Below are positions 25,726-33,523 of a DNA stretch of 64,000 nt, one piece after another (position 1 is the stretch's first letter; each line of letters starts with the position of its first letter). A model generated the notes under the pieces. The model had not been told where the DNA came from. It was given only the letters and a program-made list of their open reading frames with translations, and made no database searches. The stretch covers positions 3,140,001 through 3,204,000 of the forward strand of contig NZ_CP033875.1 of assembly GCF_002742645.2 (NCBI RefSeq), written 5' to 3'. The position numbers were made by a program, and so were the translations under genes. This DNA comes from Caulobacter sp. FWC26. Its GTDB lineage: Bacteria > Pseudomonadota > Alphaproteobacteria > Caulobacterales > Caulobacteraceae.

Positions 25726-26916
25726 ATGCTGGAAGGCTTGCGCGTCGTTGAACTGGCGACCTACATCGCCGCCCCCGGCGCCGCCGGCGTGATGGCCGAC
25801 TGGGGCGCGGACGTCATCAAGGTCGAGTCGCCCGAGGGCGATCCGATGCGGCGGTTCTTCGACACGATCGGCTCGGACCAGGACGCCAATCCCGTCTTTG
25901 AACTCGACAATCGCGGCAAGCGCGCCGTGGTTCTCGATATCCGCAGCGACCTTGGGCGGGAGGCTCTAAAGGCGCTCGTCGCGACCGCCGACGTTTTTCT
26001 CACCAATGTCCGTCCTGCGGCGCTGGCCCGCGCCGGCCTCGACTACGACACACTGAAGGCCGTCAACCCGCGCCTGATCTACTGCGCGCTTACCGGCTAT
26101 GGATTGACCGGTCCCGACGCCGACAAGCCCGGCATGGACGTGGCGGCTTTCTGGTCTCGCGCAGGTGTCGGCGCCATCACCGCGCCCAAGGGCGCCGAGC
26201 CCTTCCCGATCCGAACTGGCATGGGCGACCACGTGACATCATTGGCGACCGTCTCGGCCATCCTTGCGGCGGTCCACGAGCGCACCCGAACCGGTGTCGG
26301 CCGACTGGTGGAGACCTCCCTGCTGCGCGCCGGCGTCTACGCCATCGGCTCCGACATGGCCATTCAGCTGCGCTTTGGAAAACTGGCCTCGACGCGCGGC
26401 CGCCGGGAGTCTGTCCAGCCACTGGCCAATTTCTACAAGACCGCCGATGGGCGGTGGATCTGTCTGCTGCCGCGTCAGGGGTCGGTGGACTGGCCCCGCA
26501 TCGCTGCAGCCGCCGGCCGTCCCGAGCTGGTGGACGATCCCCGGTTCGTATCAGCCAAGGCCCGCCGAGAACACGGTCAGGCGCTGGTCGACATCCTCGA
26601 CGAGGCGTTCGGCGCCATGAGCTATGAGACCGCCGCCGCCGCACTGGACGCCGGCGACATCACCTGGGCGCCATACCAGACCCCACGAGAACTGGCGGAG
26701 GACGCCCAAGCCGAGGCGGCAGGATGCTTTGTCGATACGCCAGACGGCGCGGGCGGCACGTTCAAGGCTCCCGCCGCTCCGGCGCGTTTTCCGGGGGCGG
26801 ACGACGGTCCTCGCGGTCCTGCGCCAAAGTTGGGGGCCGACACGGCGGTGGTGTTCCGGGAACTGGGATGGTCCGAAGACCAGATCAGCGCGCTGACCCG
26901 CGTCAGCGCTGCTTGA
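25726..26916 (+). CDS. Class III CoA-transferase (CaiB/BaiF family)
   Basis: 396 residues from the ATG at 25726 with GGGAGG upstream. Family features: LEGLRVVELATYIAAPGAAG at the start, MADWGADVIKVESPEGDPMR, LDIRSDLGREAL, and GPDADKPGMDVAAFWSRAGV, whose Asp is the catalytic residue. It moves CoA between carboxylic acids; the acids are not evident. The gene stands alone between the kinase and a convergent lytic transglycosylase, overlapping the latter's 3' end by 14 bases. Confidence 0.9.
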   Translation: MLEGLRVVELATYIAAPGAAGVMADWGADVIKVESPEGDPMRRFFDTIGSDQDANPVFELDNRGKRAVVLDIRSDLGREALKALVATADVFLTNVRPAALARAGLDYDTLKAVNPRLIYCALTGYGLTGPDADKPGMDVAAFWSRAGVGAITAPKGAEPFPIRTGMGDHVTSLATVSAILAAVHERTRTGVGRLVETSLLRAGVYAIGSDMAIQLRFGKLASTRGRRESVQPLANFYKTADGRWICLLPRQGSVDWPRIAAAAGRPELVDDPRFVSAKARREHGQALVDILDEAFGAMSYETAAAALDAGDITWAPYQTPRELAEDAQAEAAGCFVDTPDGAGGTFKAPAAPARFPGADDGPRGPAPKLGADTAVVFRELGWSEDQISALTRVSAA

Positions 26917-27769
26917 CCTTGTCGTTGGCCTCGGCCAGCACGCGCAGCATCTCGGTGGAGAACAGCGAACTGGCCAGGCGTTGACCCGCGCCCATGGCGC
27001 TTCCGGTCGACTCGCCGAAGGGACTGCCGACATCCTGCGACCCGCGAAGGATCAGGTCGACCACCGCTTCCTGTTGGCGAATTCGCTCAAGCCGACGGCC
27101 GGTGGCGTACTGGATAAAGCCCTGATCGTCGGTTTCACGCGGTCGCGCGTTTTCGGTAATGCGGGTGGCGCCGCCGGTCTTGGTCAGGTTGGCGTAGAGT
27201 TCGCCAACGGTGGTCGGGCGCCCATCGCGGTAGAAGATCGAACGGTTGGCCTGGGCGGCCTCAGGGAACATCGCTGCGGCGTTGGCGGTCGGTGAAACCG
27301 TAGCCGCCTCGATCAGCCGCGCCGAGCCCTGCGGACCCAGGAAGTGCGCGGCGTAGAGCTCACCTGAGGTCGGTGTGCGGCCCACGCGACCGCGCAGGTA
27401 TGAGGCATGGTCGGAGGCCAGTTCCCCAGCCATCAGCGAGGCGGCGTGGGGGTCCATCTTCAGGCCCAGCACCGCCTTTCGCGCCTCATCGCCTTCGACC
27501 CGGTATCGACCGTCGGCGCCCTGACTGATCAGGTCGGCGTAGCGAGCATAGCCGTACTTCGAGCCATGCTTCTTCAGGGTGGCCAGCCAGGTTTGGTCGA
27601 CGAACTGAAACAGGCCCGACGCCGATGACGTCCTGGCCTTGGCGCCGGGATTGAAACCGCTCTCGCGCTTGGCCGTGCCCATCAGAAACGTGAAGTCGAC
27701 CCCCGTCGCGTTCGACGCGCGCTGGATCGCCGACTCGACGACATTACGGATGGAGCTGACCGCAGGCAT
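26903..27769 (-). CDS. Lytic transglycosylase (SLT domain), CtrA-controlled candidate
   Basis: 288 residues. The SLT domain (about 15-160) has the catalytic Glu in GTAKRESGFNPGAK (Glu36), SASGLFQFVDQTWL and YAAHFLGPQGSARL. There is no signal peptide, so export would need another route, as with some polar or flagellar/pilus transglycosylases. A perfect CtrA box lies 25 bases upstream and no Shine-Dalgarno sequence precedes the ATG, suggesting a leaderless, cell-cycle-controlled mRNA. Caulobacter PleA is a lytic-transglycosylase homologue needed for pili and flagella; identity with it is possible but not shown. Confidence 0.85.
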   Translation of the reverse strand: MPAVSSIRNVVESAIQRASNATGVDFTFLMGTAKRESGFNPGAKARTSSASGLFQFVDQTWLATLKKHGSKYGYARYADLISQGADGRYRVEGDEARKAVLGLKMDPHAASLMAGELASDHASYLRGRVGRTPTSGELYAAHFLGPQGSARLIEAATVSPTANAAAMFPEAAQANRSIFYRDGRPTTVGELYANLTKTGGATRITENARPRETDDQGFIQYATGRRLERIRQQEAVVDLILRGSQDVGSPFGESTGSAMGAGQRLASSLFSTEMLRVLAEANDKVKQR

Positions 27770-27790
27770 GGCGCCAGGAGTCGTCGATCA

Positions 27791-27811
27791 TGGTTAATCG
27801 CCGATTAACCA
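27791..27811 (-). promoter_or_regulatory. CtrA-binding box
   Basis: TGGTTAATCG (27791-27800), C, CGATTAACCA (27802-27811) form a perfect palindrome containing TTAA-N7-TTAA (27794-27808), the full CtrA recognition sequence, followed by C on both strands. It is 25 bases before the transglycosylase ATG, about where a -35 element would lie for a leaderless transcript, and 150 bases before the divergent tonB. Confidence 0.75.
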
Positions 27812-27853
27812 CGTCACGTCCGGGGTGCGACCGGAGCGCGCGCCGCCGCCGAG

Positions 27854-27869
27854 TCTTACGAATGTAAGA
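27854..27869. promoter_or_regulatory. Inverted repeat in the tonB promoter region
   Basis: TCTTAC (27854-27859) and GTAAGA (27864-27869) flank GAAT. The repeat opens an AT-rich segment reaching to about 27955 that precedes tonB. It could be an operator for an iron- or nutrient-responsive regulator, but it does not match a Fur box closely. Confidence 0.35.
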
Positions 27870-27963
27870 AAATTCGACGACGAGATTACGATTGTCAATT
27901 TACAACACTCATCACCCATGTTGACTTGATCCTACACTCGTAATTTTCGCTCAGGAGATCGAG

Positions 27964-28683
27964 ATGGCCCTGGCTCTGCATCCCAACGGTTCTGGCATCC
28001 CAGGCTTGGACGACGCGCCGCGCAAACCTGGCAAGGCGCTCCTGGTCGGGCTCGGCGTATCCGCCGCGCTGCATGTCGCTCTGATCGGTTATCTCGCCTA
28101 TCAGAAATGGACACAGCCATTGCCGACCATGGCGGCCGATACCGGCTTCATTGTCGAAACCGTACCGGTAGCACCCAAGGCGCCTCCTCCACCGCCTCCG
28201 GAGGAAAGACCCCCGACGGTCACCGCGCCGAAGCTACACATCCCGGTTCCAACGGCGATCGAGACCCCGCCGCCGCTTCTGACCGATCCTCGGATCATTC
28301 CGGAGGGACCGCCCACGGCGGGCCCGGTCACAAGCCTTACGCCAGCGGTAAGCACACCACCGCCCCCCCCTCAACCGCCGCCAAAAATGATCACCCGCGC
28401 CAACTGGCAGCGCATCCCTTCGGCCGACGAGATGGCGCGCTACTATCCGGAAAGCGCGCAGCGCCGGGGCCTGTCAGGTCAGGCGACCCTCAGTTGCGGC
28501 GTTGCGCTCAACGGAACGGTTCGCGACTGCGTCGTGCTCAGCGAAACGCCCGTCGACGAGGGCTTCGGAACAGCCGCCCTGAAAATCTCGCGCTTTTTCA
28601 AGATGAAGCCCCAGACCGAGAACGGCGAACCGGTCGACGGCGCGACGGTCCGCATCCCCATCCGCTTCAACGCGGGCGCCTGA
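27964..28683 (+). CDS. tonB: TonB energy transducer (copy 1)
   Basis: 239 residues. One N-terminal membrane helix (about 25-46) carries the SxxxH motif (S33 and H37 in [10 protein letters not shown]), the residues known to couple TonB to ExbB-ExbD. A Pro-rich spacer follows (about 62-145, with runs such as [15 protein letters not shown]). The C-terminal TonB domain (about 150-237) has [20 protein letters not shown] and [25 protein letters not shown] lies before the ATG. It is single, with its own AT-rich promoter, and differs from the operon-encoded TonB at 35328-36059 in keeping the Ser of SxxxH. Confidence 0.93.
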   Translation: MALALHPNGSGIPGLDDAPRKPGKALLVGLGVSAALHVALIGYLAYQKWTQPLPTMAADTGFIVETVPVAPKAPPPPPPEERPPTVTAPKLHIPVPTAIETPPPLLTDPRIIPEGPPTAGPVTSLTPAVSTPPPPPQPPPKMITRANWQRIPSADEMARYYPESAQRRGLSGQATLSCGVALNGTVRDCVVLSETPVDEGFGTAALKISRFFKMKPQTENGEPVDGATVRIPIRFNAGA

Positions 28684-28725
28684 AAGCCCAGCCAAGCCGG
28701 CGCCCTCCTCCAACGTTGCAGCGGA

Positions 28726-28757
28726 GGCCGGACCGCAGCCTTCCTTGCGGTCCGGCC
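28726..28757. terminator. Bidirectional terminator between tonB and the acyl-CoA dehydrogenase gene
   Basis: GGCCGGACCGCA (28726-28737) pairs perfectly with TGCGGTCCGGCC (28746-28757) over 12 bases with an 8-base loop. It lies between the convergent stops at 28683 and 28766. There is no poly-T tail on either side. Confidence 0.7.
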
Positions 28758-28765
28758 ATCTCTCA

Positions 28766-29929
28766 CTAGTAGCTTTTGGGCAGGCCCAGAACGCGCTCGG
28801 CGATGAAGTTCAGGATCATCTCACGACTGACGGGCGCGATGCGGGCGATCATCGCCTCGCGGAAGTAGCGCTCGACATCGTACTCCTTGGCGTACCCCAT
28901 GCCGCCGTGCGCGAGCACCGAGGCTTCGCAGGCGTGGAAGCCCGCCTCGGCGCCCAGATACTTCGCGGCGTTGGCTTCAGCGCCGCATTCCTTGCCCTGG
29001 TCGTAGAGCGACGCGGCCTTGAAGGCCAACAGATTGGCGGCCTCAAGTTCGGCCCACGACTTGGCCAGCGGATGGGCCACACCCTGGTTCTGACCGATCG
29101 GACGTCCAAAGACGATCCGCTCATTGGCGTAGGTGGTGGCCTTGGCCAGCGCCGCGCGACCCAGGCCGATGGCCTCAACGGCGAACAGGACCCGCTCGGG
29201 GTTCAGACCGTGCAGCAGGTACTGGAAGCCCTTCCCCTCTTCGCCGACCAGATCATGCGCGGGCACGAACAGGTCCTCGATAAAGAGCATGTTACACTCG
29301 ACGGCCTTGCGCCCCATCTTCGGGATTGGCTTGGCTTCGATGTTCTCACGGTCGGTATAGAAAAGGGACAAGCCTTGGTGCGGCTTGGCGCACTGGTCCT
29401 TTGGCGTCGTGCGGGCGATGATCAGGATCTTGTTGGCGCGCTGGGCGCCCGTCGTCCAGATCTTGCGGCCGTTCAGACGGTAGCCGCCGTCGACCTTCTC
29501 AGCCCGGGTCTCAAGGCTGGAGGTGTCGAGGCCTGAGTTCGGCTCCGTGACGGCGAAGCACATCTTGTCTTCGCCGGAGATGATCCGGGGCAGAAGACGC
29601 GTGCGCTGCTCGTCGGAGCCGAACTTCACCAGCGGCATCGGGCCGAAGATATTCAGGTGGATCGCGGACGCCCCGGAGAACCCCGCGCCGGACTGAGCTA
29701 CCGTCTGCATCATCACCGCGGCCTCGGTCAGGCCCAGCCCTGCGCCGCCGACGCTTTCCGGCATGGCCACGCCCAGCCAGCCGCCCTCGGCGATGGCGGC
29801 GACGAACGCCTCGGGAAACTCCCCGGTCTCGTCGGTGCGGCGCCAATATTCGTCATCGAACGCGGCGCAGACCTTGGCCACGCCTTCGCGAATGGCCTCC
29901 TGTTCCTCGGTCAACCAGAATCCGGACAT
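28766..29929 (-). CDS. Acyl-CoA dehydrogenase
   Basis: 387 residues of full family length. FAD and substrate features: KMCFAVTEPNSGLDTSSLET, GRKIWTTGAQRANKILIIAR, and the C-terminal AHGGMGYAKEYDVERYFREA with the GMG(Y/F)-x4-VERYFR signature. It oxidises an acyl-CoA at the alpha-beta bond, passing electrons to ETF; chain length and physiological substrate are not evident. It is followed on the same strand, 29 bases upstream, by the FAD oxidoreductase gene, so the two may be co-transcribed. Confidence 0.93.
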   Translation of the reverse strand: MSGFWLTEEQEAIREGVAKVCAAFDDEYWRRTDETGEFPEAFVAAIAEGGWLGVAMPESVGGAGLGLTEAAVMMQTVAQSGAGFSGASAIHLNIFGPMPLVKFGSDEQRTRLLPRIISGEDKMCFAVTEPNSGLDTSSLETRAEKVDGGYRLNGRKIWTTGAQRANKILIIARTTPKDQCAKPHQGLSLFYTDRENIEAKPIPKMGRKAVECNMLFIEDLFVPAHDLVGEEGKGFQYLLHGLNPERVLFAVEAIGLGRAALAKATTYANERIVFGRPIGQNQGVAHPLAKSWAELEAANLLAFKAASLYDQGKECGAEANAAKYLGAEAGFHACEASVLAHGGMGYAKEYDVERYFREAMIARIAPVSREMILNFIAERVLGLPKSY

Positions 29930-29958
29930 TCGGCCACTCCCCTGCGTGTTCTTGTTGG

Positions 29959-30975
29959 TTAGGTCTGGGACGCCTCGAAGCGTCGCGCGTTCATCGCCTC
30001 AGCGTCGGAGCCCAGGTTATCACCTGTCAGATACGCCGCGACCAAGTCAGCCACAAGCGGCGCGAACAGCCAGCCGTTGCGGCGTGCGCCGGCCGCCAGC
30101 AGCACGCCAGGCTTGCGGCTCCACCCCACCAGCGGCAGTCCGTCCGGGGTCGTGACCCGAACACCCACGTCGATCTCGGCGGCCTCGAGATCAAGATCGG
30201 GACGCAGAACCTTGGCCGCATCGCACAGCGGCCGCGTCGCCTCAGGATCGGGCGCGAGGTCGTCGCGCCCGTGCTCCATGGTCGCCCCGATCGCTAGCGA
30301 CGCGCCGGGCGCAAGGTAAACGCCCTCGCCCCTGATCACCGGCCGATCAGCGCCGCCCTCGTAAGGCGCGCGCAGAATCTGCCCCTTGATCGGCGACAGA
30401 TGGTTGGTCTCGGGCGCAAGCGCTCCATCAAGAGCGCCAGGTCCGGTCGCCAAAACCAGCACGTCGAAAGGCTCTGTACGCCCATCGGCGAGGCGCAGGG
30501 CGCCCGGCTCGAACGACTCGACCGCCACCGCCTCGAATACCGCGCCCGCCTTCTCCGCCGCCGCCCGCAGCGTGGTCAGCGCCTGTCGCGCGTCCAGGCG
30601 CCAGTCTTCGGCGATAAAGGTAGCCTGAGGCGCGCCCAAGGCGCGCATCCGCGCCAAAACCTCGTCGCGCCAAGCCGGACGGCCCTCTACGCGGACTCCG
30701 CTGCGCGAGAGCTCGATACCAAGCGCCAGGGCGAAGTCTGGCCACAGGTCACGCGCGCGGCGCATCAGATCCAGGTGTTCGCGGGACGACGGATCGAACA
30801 GCGCCTCGCTCATCGGCGCCAGCATGCCGGCCGCCACGCCCGACGCATTGGCGCCAAGCGGGGCCGGATCGAAGACCGTGACGCCGAACCCTAGGCGCGC
30901 CAGGCGCAAGGCTACAGTCGATCCCAACGCCCCGGCTCCCGCCACGGCGACGTGCGCGCCCGATCTAGGTTTCAT
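29959..30975 (-). CDS. FAD-dependent amine oxidase, glycine oxidase (ThiO)-like
   Basis: 338 residues from the ATG at 30975. The N-terminal dinucleotide fold is VAVAGAGALGSTVALRLARL. The block FDPAPLGANASGVAAGMLAP and LSPIKGQILRAPYEG are characteristic of ThiO-type glycine oxidases, and the C-terminus has TTPDGLPLVGWSRKPGVLLA plus GARRNGWLFAPL. ThiO makes the iminoglycine used in thiazole synthesis, but no other thi genes are near, so a general D-amino-acid or sarcosine oxidase role remains possible. Confidence 0.82.
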   Translation of the reverse strand: MKPRSGAHVAVAGAGALGSTVALRLARLGFGVTVFDPAPLGANASGVAAGMLAPMSEALFDPSSREHLDLMRRARDLWPDFALALGIELSRSGVRVEGRPAWRDEVLARMRALGAPQATFIAEDWRLDARQALTTLRAAAEKAGAVFEAVAVESFEPGALRLADGRTEPFDVLVLATGPGALDGALAPETNHLSPIKGQILRAPYEGGADRPVIRGEGVYLAPGASLAIGATMEHGRDDLAPDPEATRPLCDAAKVLRPDLDLEAAEIDVGVRVTTPDGLPLVGWSRKPGVLLAAGARRNGWLFAPLVADLVAAYLTGDNLGSDAEAMNARRFEASQT

Positions 30976-31187
30976 GGCGCGCAAACACCCCTCTGGCCGG
31001 CGCACGTCAAGTCCGGGCCCGCGCTTAAGGCTCCAAAATCAACCATAAAGATAAACTAAGTATCGCGACACTTCAGCGCGAAGACCCGTTCCGTGCATGC
31101 ATGCGCGTGACGACGCAGCCAAGCTCGGTCTATATCCGTTAAGACTAGCATTGAGCCGTTTATCGGTGTTCGAGGGAATAAAGGCGG

Positions 31188-31610
31188 ATGAACGATCGAC
31201 TCGCAGCCGAACAGGCCCATCCCGTTGATCTCTATGTCGGGGCCCGGCTGAGAATTCGTCGCAAGATGATGGGTCTCAGCCAGACTCAGGTCGCCGACGC
31301 GCTCGGCATTACCTTCCAGCAGATCCAGAAGTACGAGCGCGGCGCCAACCGGATCAGCGCCAGCAAGCTCTACGACGCTGCGAAGCTGCTTCAGGCCCCC
31401 GTCTCTTACTTCTTCGAAGGACTGGATGAGACGGACGGCGGCGTCGATGATGGGTTCGCCCAGCGCATGACGGAATTTGTGTCCACGCCGGAAGGTCTTG
31501 AGCTCGCCAGCCTGTTCCCGCGTCTGGCCGATCGTCGCCTTCGCCGTCGCGTGGTCGATCTCGTCCGGGCCATGGTGGACGATGACGGCCCCGACAACGG
31601 CGCCGCCTAG
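31188..31610 (+). CDS. XRE-family transcriptional regulator
   Basis: 140 residues. The Cro/C1-type HTH spans about 18-72 (VGARLRIRRKMMGLSQTQVA, LGITFQQIQKYERGANRISA). A short helical C-terminus follows (LASLFPRLADRRLRRRVVDL). This type of protein is widespread in alphaproteobacteria (PraR/SinR-like), often acting on quorum sensing, redox or motility genes. It is transcribed alone and ends in a clear terminator. The target cannot be deduced. Confidence 0.9.
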   Translation: MNDRLAAEQAHPVDLYVGARLRIRRKMMGLSQTQVADALGITFQQIQKYERGANRISASKLYDAAKLLQAPVSYFFEGLDETDGGVDDGFAQRMTEFVSTPEGLELASLFPRLADRRLRRRVVDLVRAMVDDDGPDNGAA

Positions 31611-31629
31611 TCGAACCGCTGGCTCCACG

Positions 31630-31656
31630 ACCCCGCCGACAGCGGGGTCTTTTTTT
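31630..31656 (+). terminator. Rho-independent terminator after the XRE gene
   Basis: ACCCCGC (31630-31636) pairs with GCGGGGT (31642-31648), loop CGACA, followed by CTTTTTTT. It begins 20 bases after the XRE stop. Confidence 0.9.
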
Positions 31657-31732
31657 GAGCCTCACGTCGCGAGAATCGAGCGGTGCGCACGGCTCAGCTT
31701 TCCCGCCTTGAAGGGGGTGCGAGGGCCAATCG

Positions 31733-31760
31733 GGCGCTACTCGAAGCTTCGAGAGGCGCC
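31733..31760. repeat. 28-bp near-perfect palindrome upstream of the HU gene
   Basis: CTCGAAGCTTCGAG (31740-31753) is a perfect palindrome. It is flanked by GGCGC (31733-31737) and GCGCC (31756-31760), so 24 of 28 bases are self-complementary. It lies 135 bases before the HU start. It could be a large operator or a cruciform. Confidence 0.5.
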
Positions 31761-31895
31761 ATAATTGTAAAAAACCCCGCGCTACGGGCGTTTTGTCCCC
31801 GTGAATCGGCGTTTTAACCTTTCCTAACGGGTGACAAACGCGATCGGTGTCGTCAGGCTCGAATTTCCCTGATTCACAGGAATGAGCTTGAGAAG

Positions 31896-32174
31896 ATGAA
31901 CGTTTCCGATCTGGTCGACGCCGCTGTCGCCGCCGACGAAAAACTGACGAAGACCCAGGCCAAGGCCATCATCGACGGCGTCTTCAAGTCGATCTCCGAC
32001 GCTGCCGTGAAGGGTGAAGAAGTCTCGATCCCGGGCTTCGGCAAGTTCAAGGTCCAGTCCAAGCCGGCTCGCACCGGCCGTAACCCGGCCACGGGCGCGA
32101 CCATCGAAATCGCCGCCAGCAAGAAGGTCGCCTTCACGCCGGCCAAGCAACTGAAGGACGCCGTCAACGGCTAA
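31896..32174 (+). CDS. HU-family DNA-binding protein
   Basis: 92 residues, the normal HU length. Features: MNVSDLVDAAVAADEKLTKT at the start, VSIPGFGKFKVQSKPARTGR and the DNA-arm core RNPATGATIEI, then AASKKVAFTPAKQLKDAVNG. HU bends and compacts DNA and supports replication and transcription. It is monocistronic, with a 285-base upstream region after the XRE terminator. A hairpin at 32186-32212 follows it. Confidence 0.96.
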   Translation: MNVSDLVDAAVAADEKLTKTQAKAIIDGVFKSISDAAVKGEEVSIPGFGKFKVQSKPARTGRNPATGATIEIAASKKVAFTPAKQLKDAVNG

Positions 32175-32185
32175 ACCTTTGGGCG

Positions 32186-32212
32186 GAAGGCGACGCCTGG
32201 CGCTTCGCCTTC
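32186..32212 (+). terminator. Candidate terminator after the HU gene
   Basis: GAAGGCGA (32186-32193) pairs with TCGCCTTC (32205-32212) across an 11-base loop. It starts 11 bases past the HU stop. The tail is not T-rich, so efficiency is uncertain. Confidence 0.45.
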
Positions 32213-32274
32213 TCGCAACGGCTTCGGGGTGCGACGTTACGCCAAAGGCAAACGTTGCACCCTAAGGCTTTTCG

Positions 32275-32289
32275 GAACAAATCAAGAAC
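32275..32289 (+). promoter_or_regulatory. LexA (SOS) box
   Basis: GAAC (32275-32278), seven bases, GAAC (32286-32289): an exact match to the alphaproteobacterial SOS box GTTC-N7-GTTC read on the other strand. It is 14 bases before the radical SAM start codon at 32304, inside the expected promoter. It implies DNA-damage induction of the repair pair downstream. Confidence 0.8.
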
Positions 32290-32303
32290 GATACCATGTG
32301 TTC

Positions 32304-33523
32304 ATGGCCGTTCTCGATCTCCGGCGCAAGCTCGCCATTCTCTCCGACGCCGCAAAGTACGACGCGTCGTGCGCGTCATCCGGCGCCACCAAGCGCGACT
32401 CCCTTGGCGGCAAGGGCGTGGGTTCCACCGAGGGCATGGGCATCTGCCACGCCTACGCGCCGGACGGGCGCTGCATAAGTCTGCTCAAGATTCTTCTGAC
32501 CAACTTCTGCATCTACGACTGCGCCTACTGCATCAATCGTGTGTCGTCGAACACCCCCGGGCGCGGTTCACGGTGAAGGAGATCGTCGATCTCACGCTCA
32601 ATTTCTATAAGCGCAACTACATCGAGGGCCTGTTCCTGTCGTCAGGTGTTATCCGGTCGGGTGACTACACGATGGAGGAAATGGTCCGCGTAGCGAAATC
32701 ACTGCGCCTGGACCACGACTTTCGGGGCTATATTCACCTGAAGCTGATCCCCGAAGCCTCGCCAGAACTGGCGGCCGAGGCCGGTCTCTACGCCGACCGC
32801 GTGTCGATCAACATCGAGCTGCCGCGCGACGATAGCTTGAAAACCCTGGCGCCGGAAAAGAACCCGACAGACATCAAGCGCGCCATGGGCCGTATGCGCC
32901 TGGCGATCGACGACCATGCGGAGCCCGCTCGACGAACGCGACCTCGGGTCTTCGCGCGCAGCCAGTCCACTCAGTTGATTGTCGGCGCGGACGAAGCCCG
33001 AGACGGCGATATCCTGGCACGCAGCGCCAATCTTTATGGGGCGTACCGCCTAAGCCGGGTCTACTACTCGGCCTTCAGCCCGATCCCCGACGCCAGCCAC
33101 CGACTGCCGCTTGTGCGCCCGCCGCTCCTGCGCGAACACCGGTTGTATCAAGCGGACTGGCTTATGCGCTTCTACGGCTTCGAGCAGTCGGAGATCGTGG
33201 CGACGGGCGAGGACCTGGACCTCTCGGTCGACCCCAAGACGAATTGGGCGCTTAACAACCGCGCCAAGTTTCCGGTCGATGTGCAGACCGCAGATCGCGA
33301 GACCTTGCTGCGTGTGCCAGGCCTCGGCGCCAAAGCCGTGGAGCGTGTGTTGACCGCGCGGAAGGTCGCGCGACTGACCTTGGAAGACCTCAAGCGCGTA
33401 GGCGCGGTCCTGAAACGCGCCAAAGCCTTCGTCGTGACCGCCGACTGGACACCGGGCGCCTTGACCGACCAGGAGAGCCTCAAGTCCGCGCTCGCCCGCC
33501 CCCAGCAGTTGAGCCTGTTCTAA
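32304..33523 (+). pseudogene. Radical SAM DNA-repair/modification protein (UdgX partner), frameshifted
   Basis: The family is the SplB-like radical SAM protein found next to UdgX. Start ATG at 32304 (MAVLDLRRKLAILSDAAKYD). The iron-sulfur motif CxxxCxxC is intact at C69, C73 and C76 (NFCIYDCAYC). At about codon 85 the frame runs into a TGA at 32574-32576. The remainder, from RARFTVKEIVDLTLNFYKRN to a helix-hairpin-helix (LLRVPGLGAKAVERVL) and the stop at 33523, continues in another frame. One missing C in the C5 tract at 32554-32558 would restore it (N-T-P-R-A-R-F). It could be a true mutation, a sequencing error or a slippage site. An SOS box precedes it. Confidence 0.85.
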
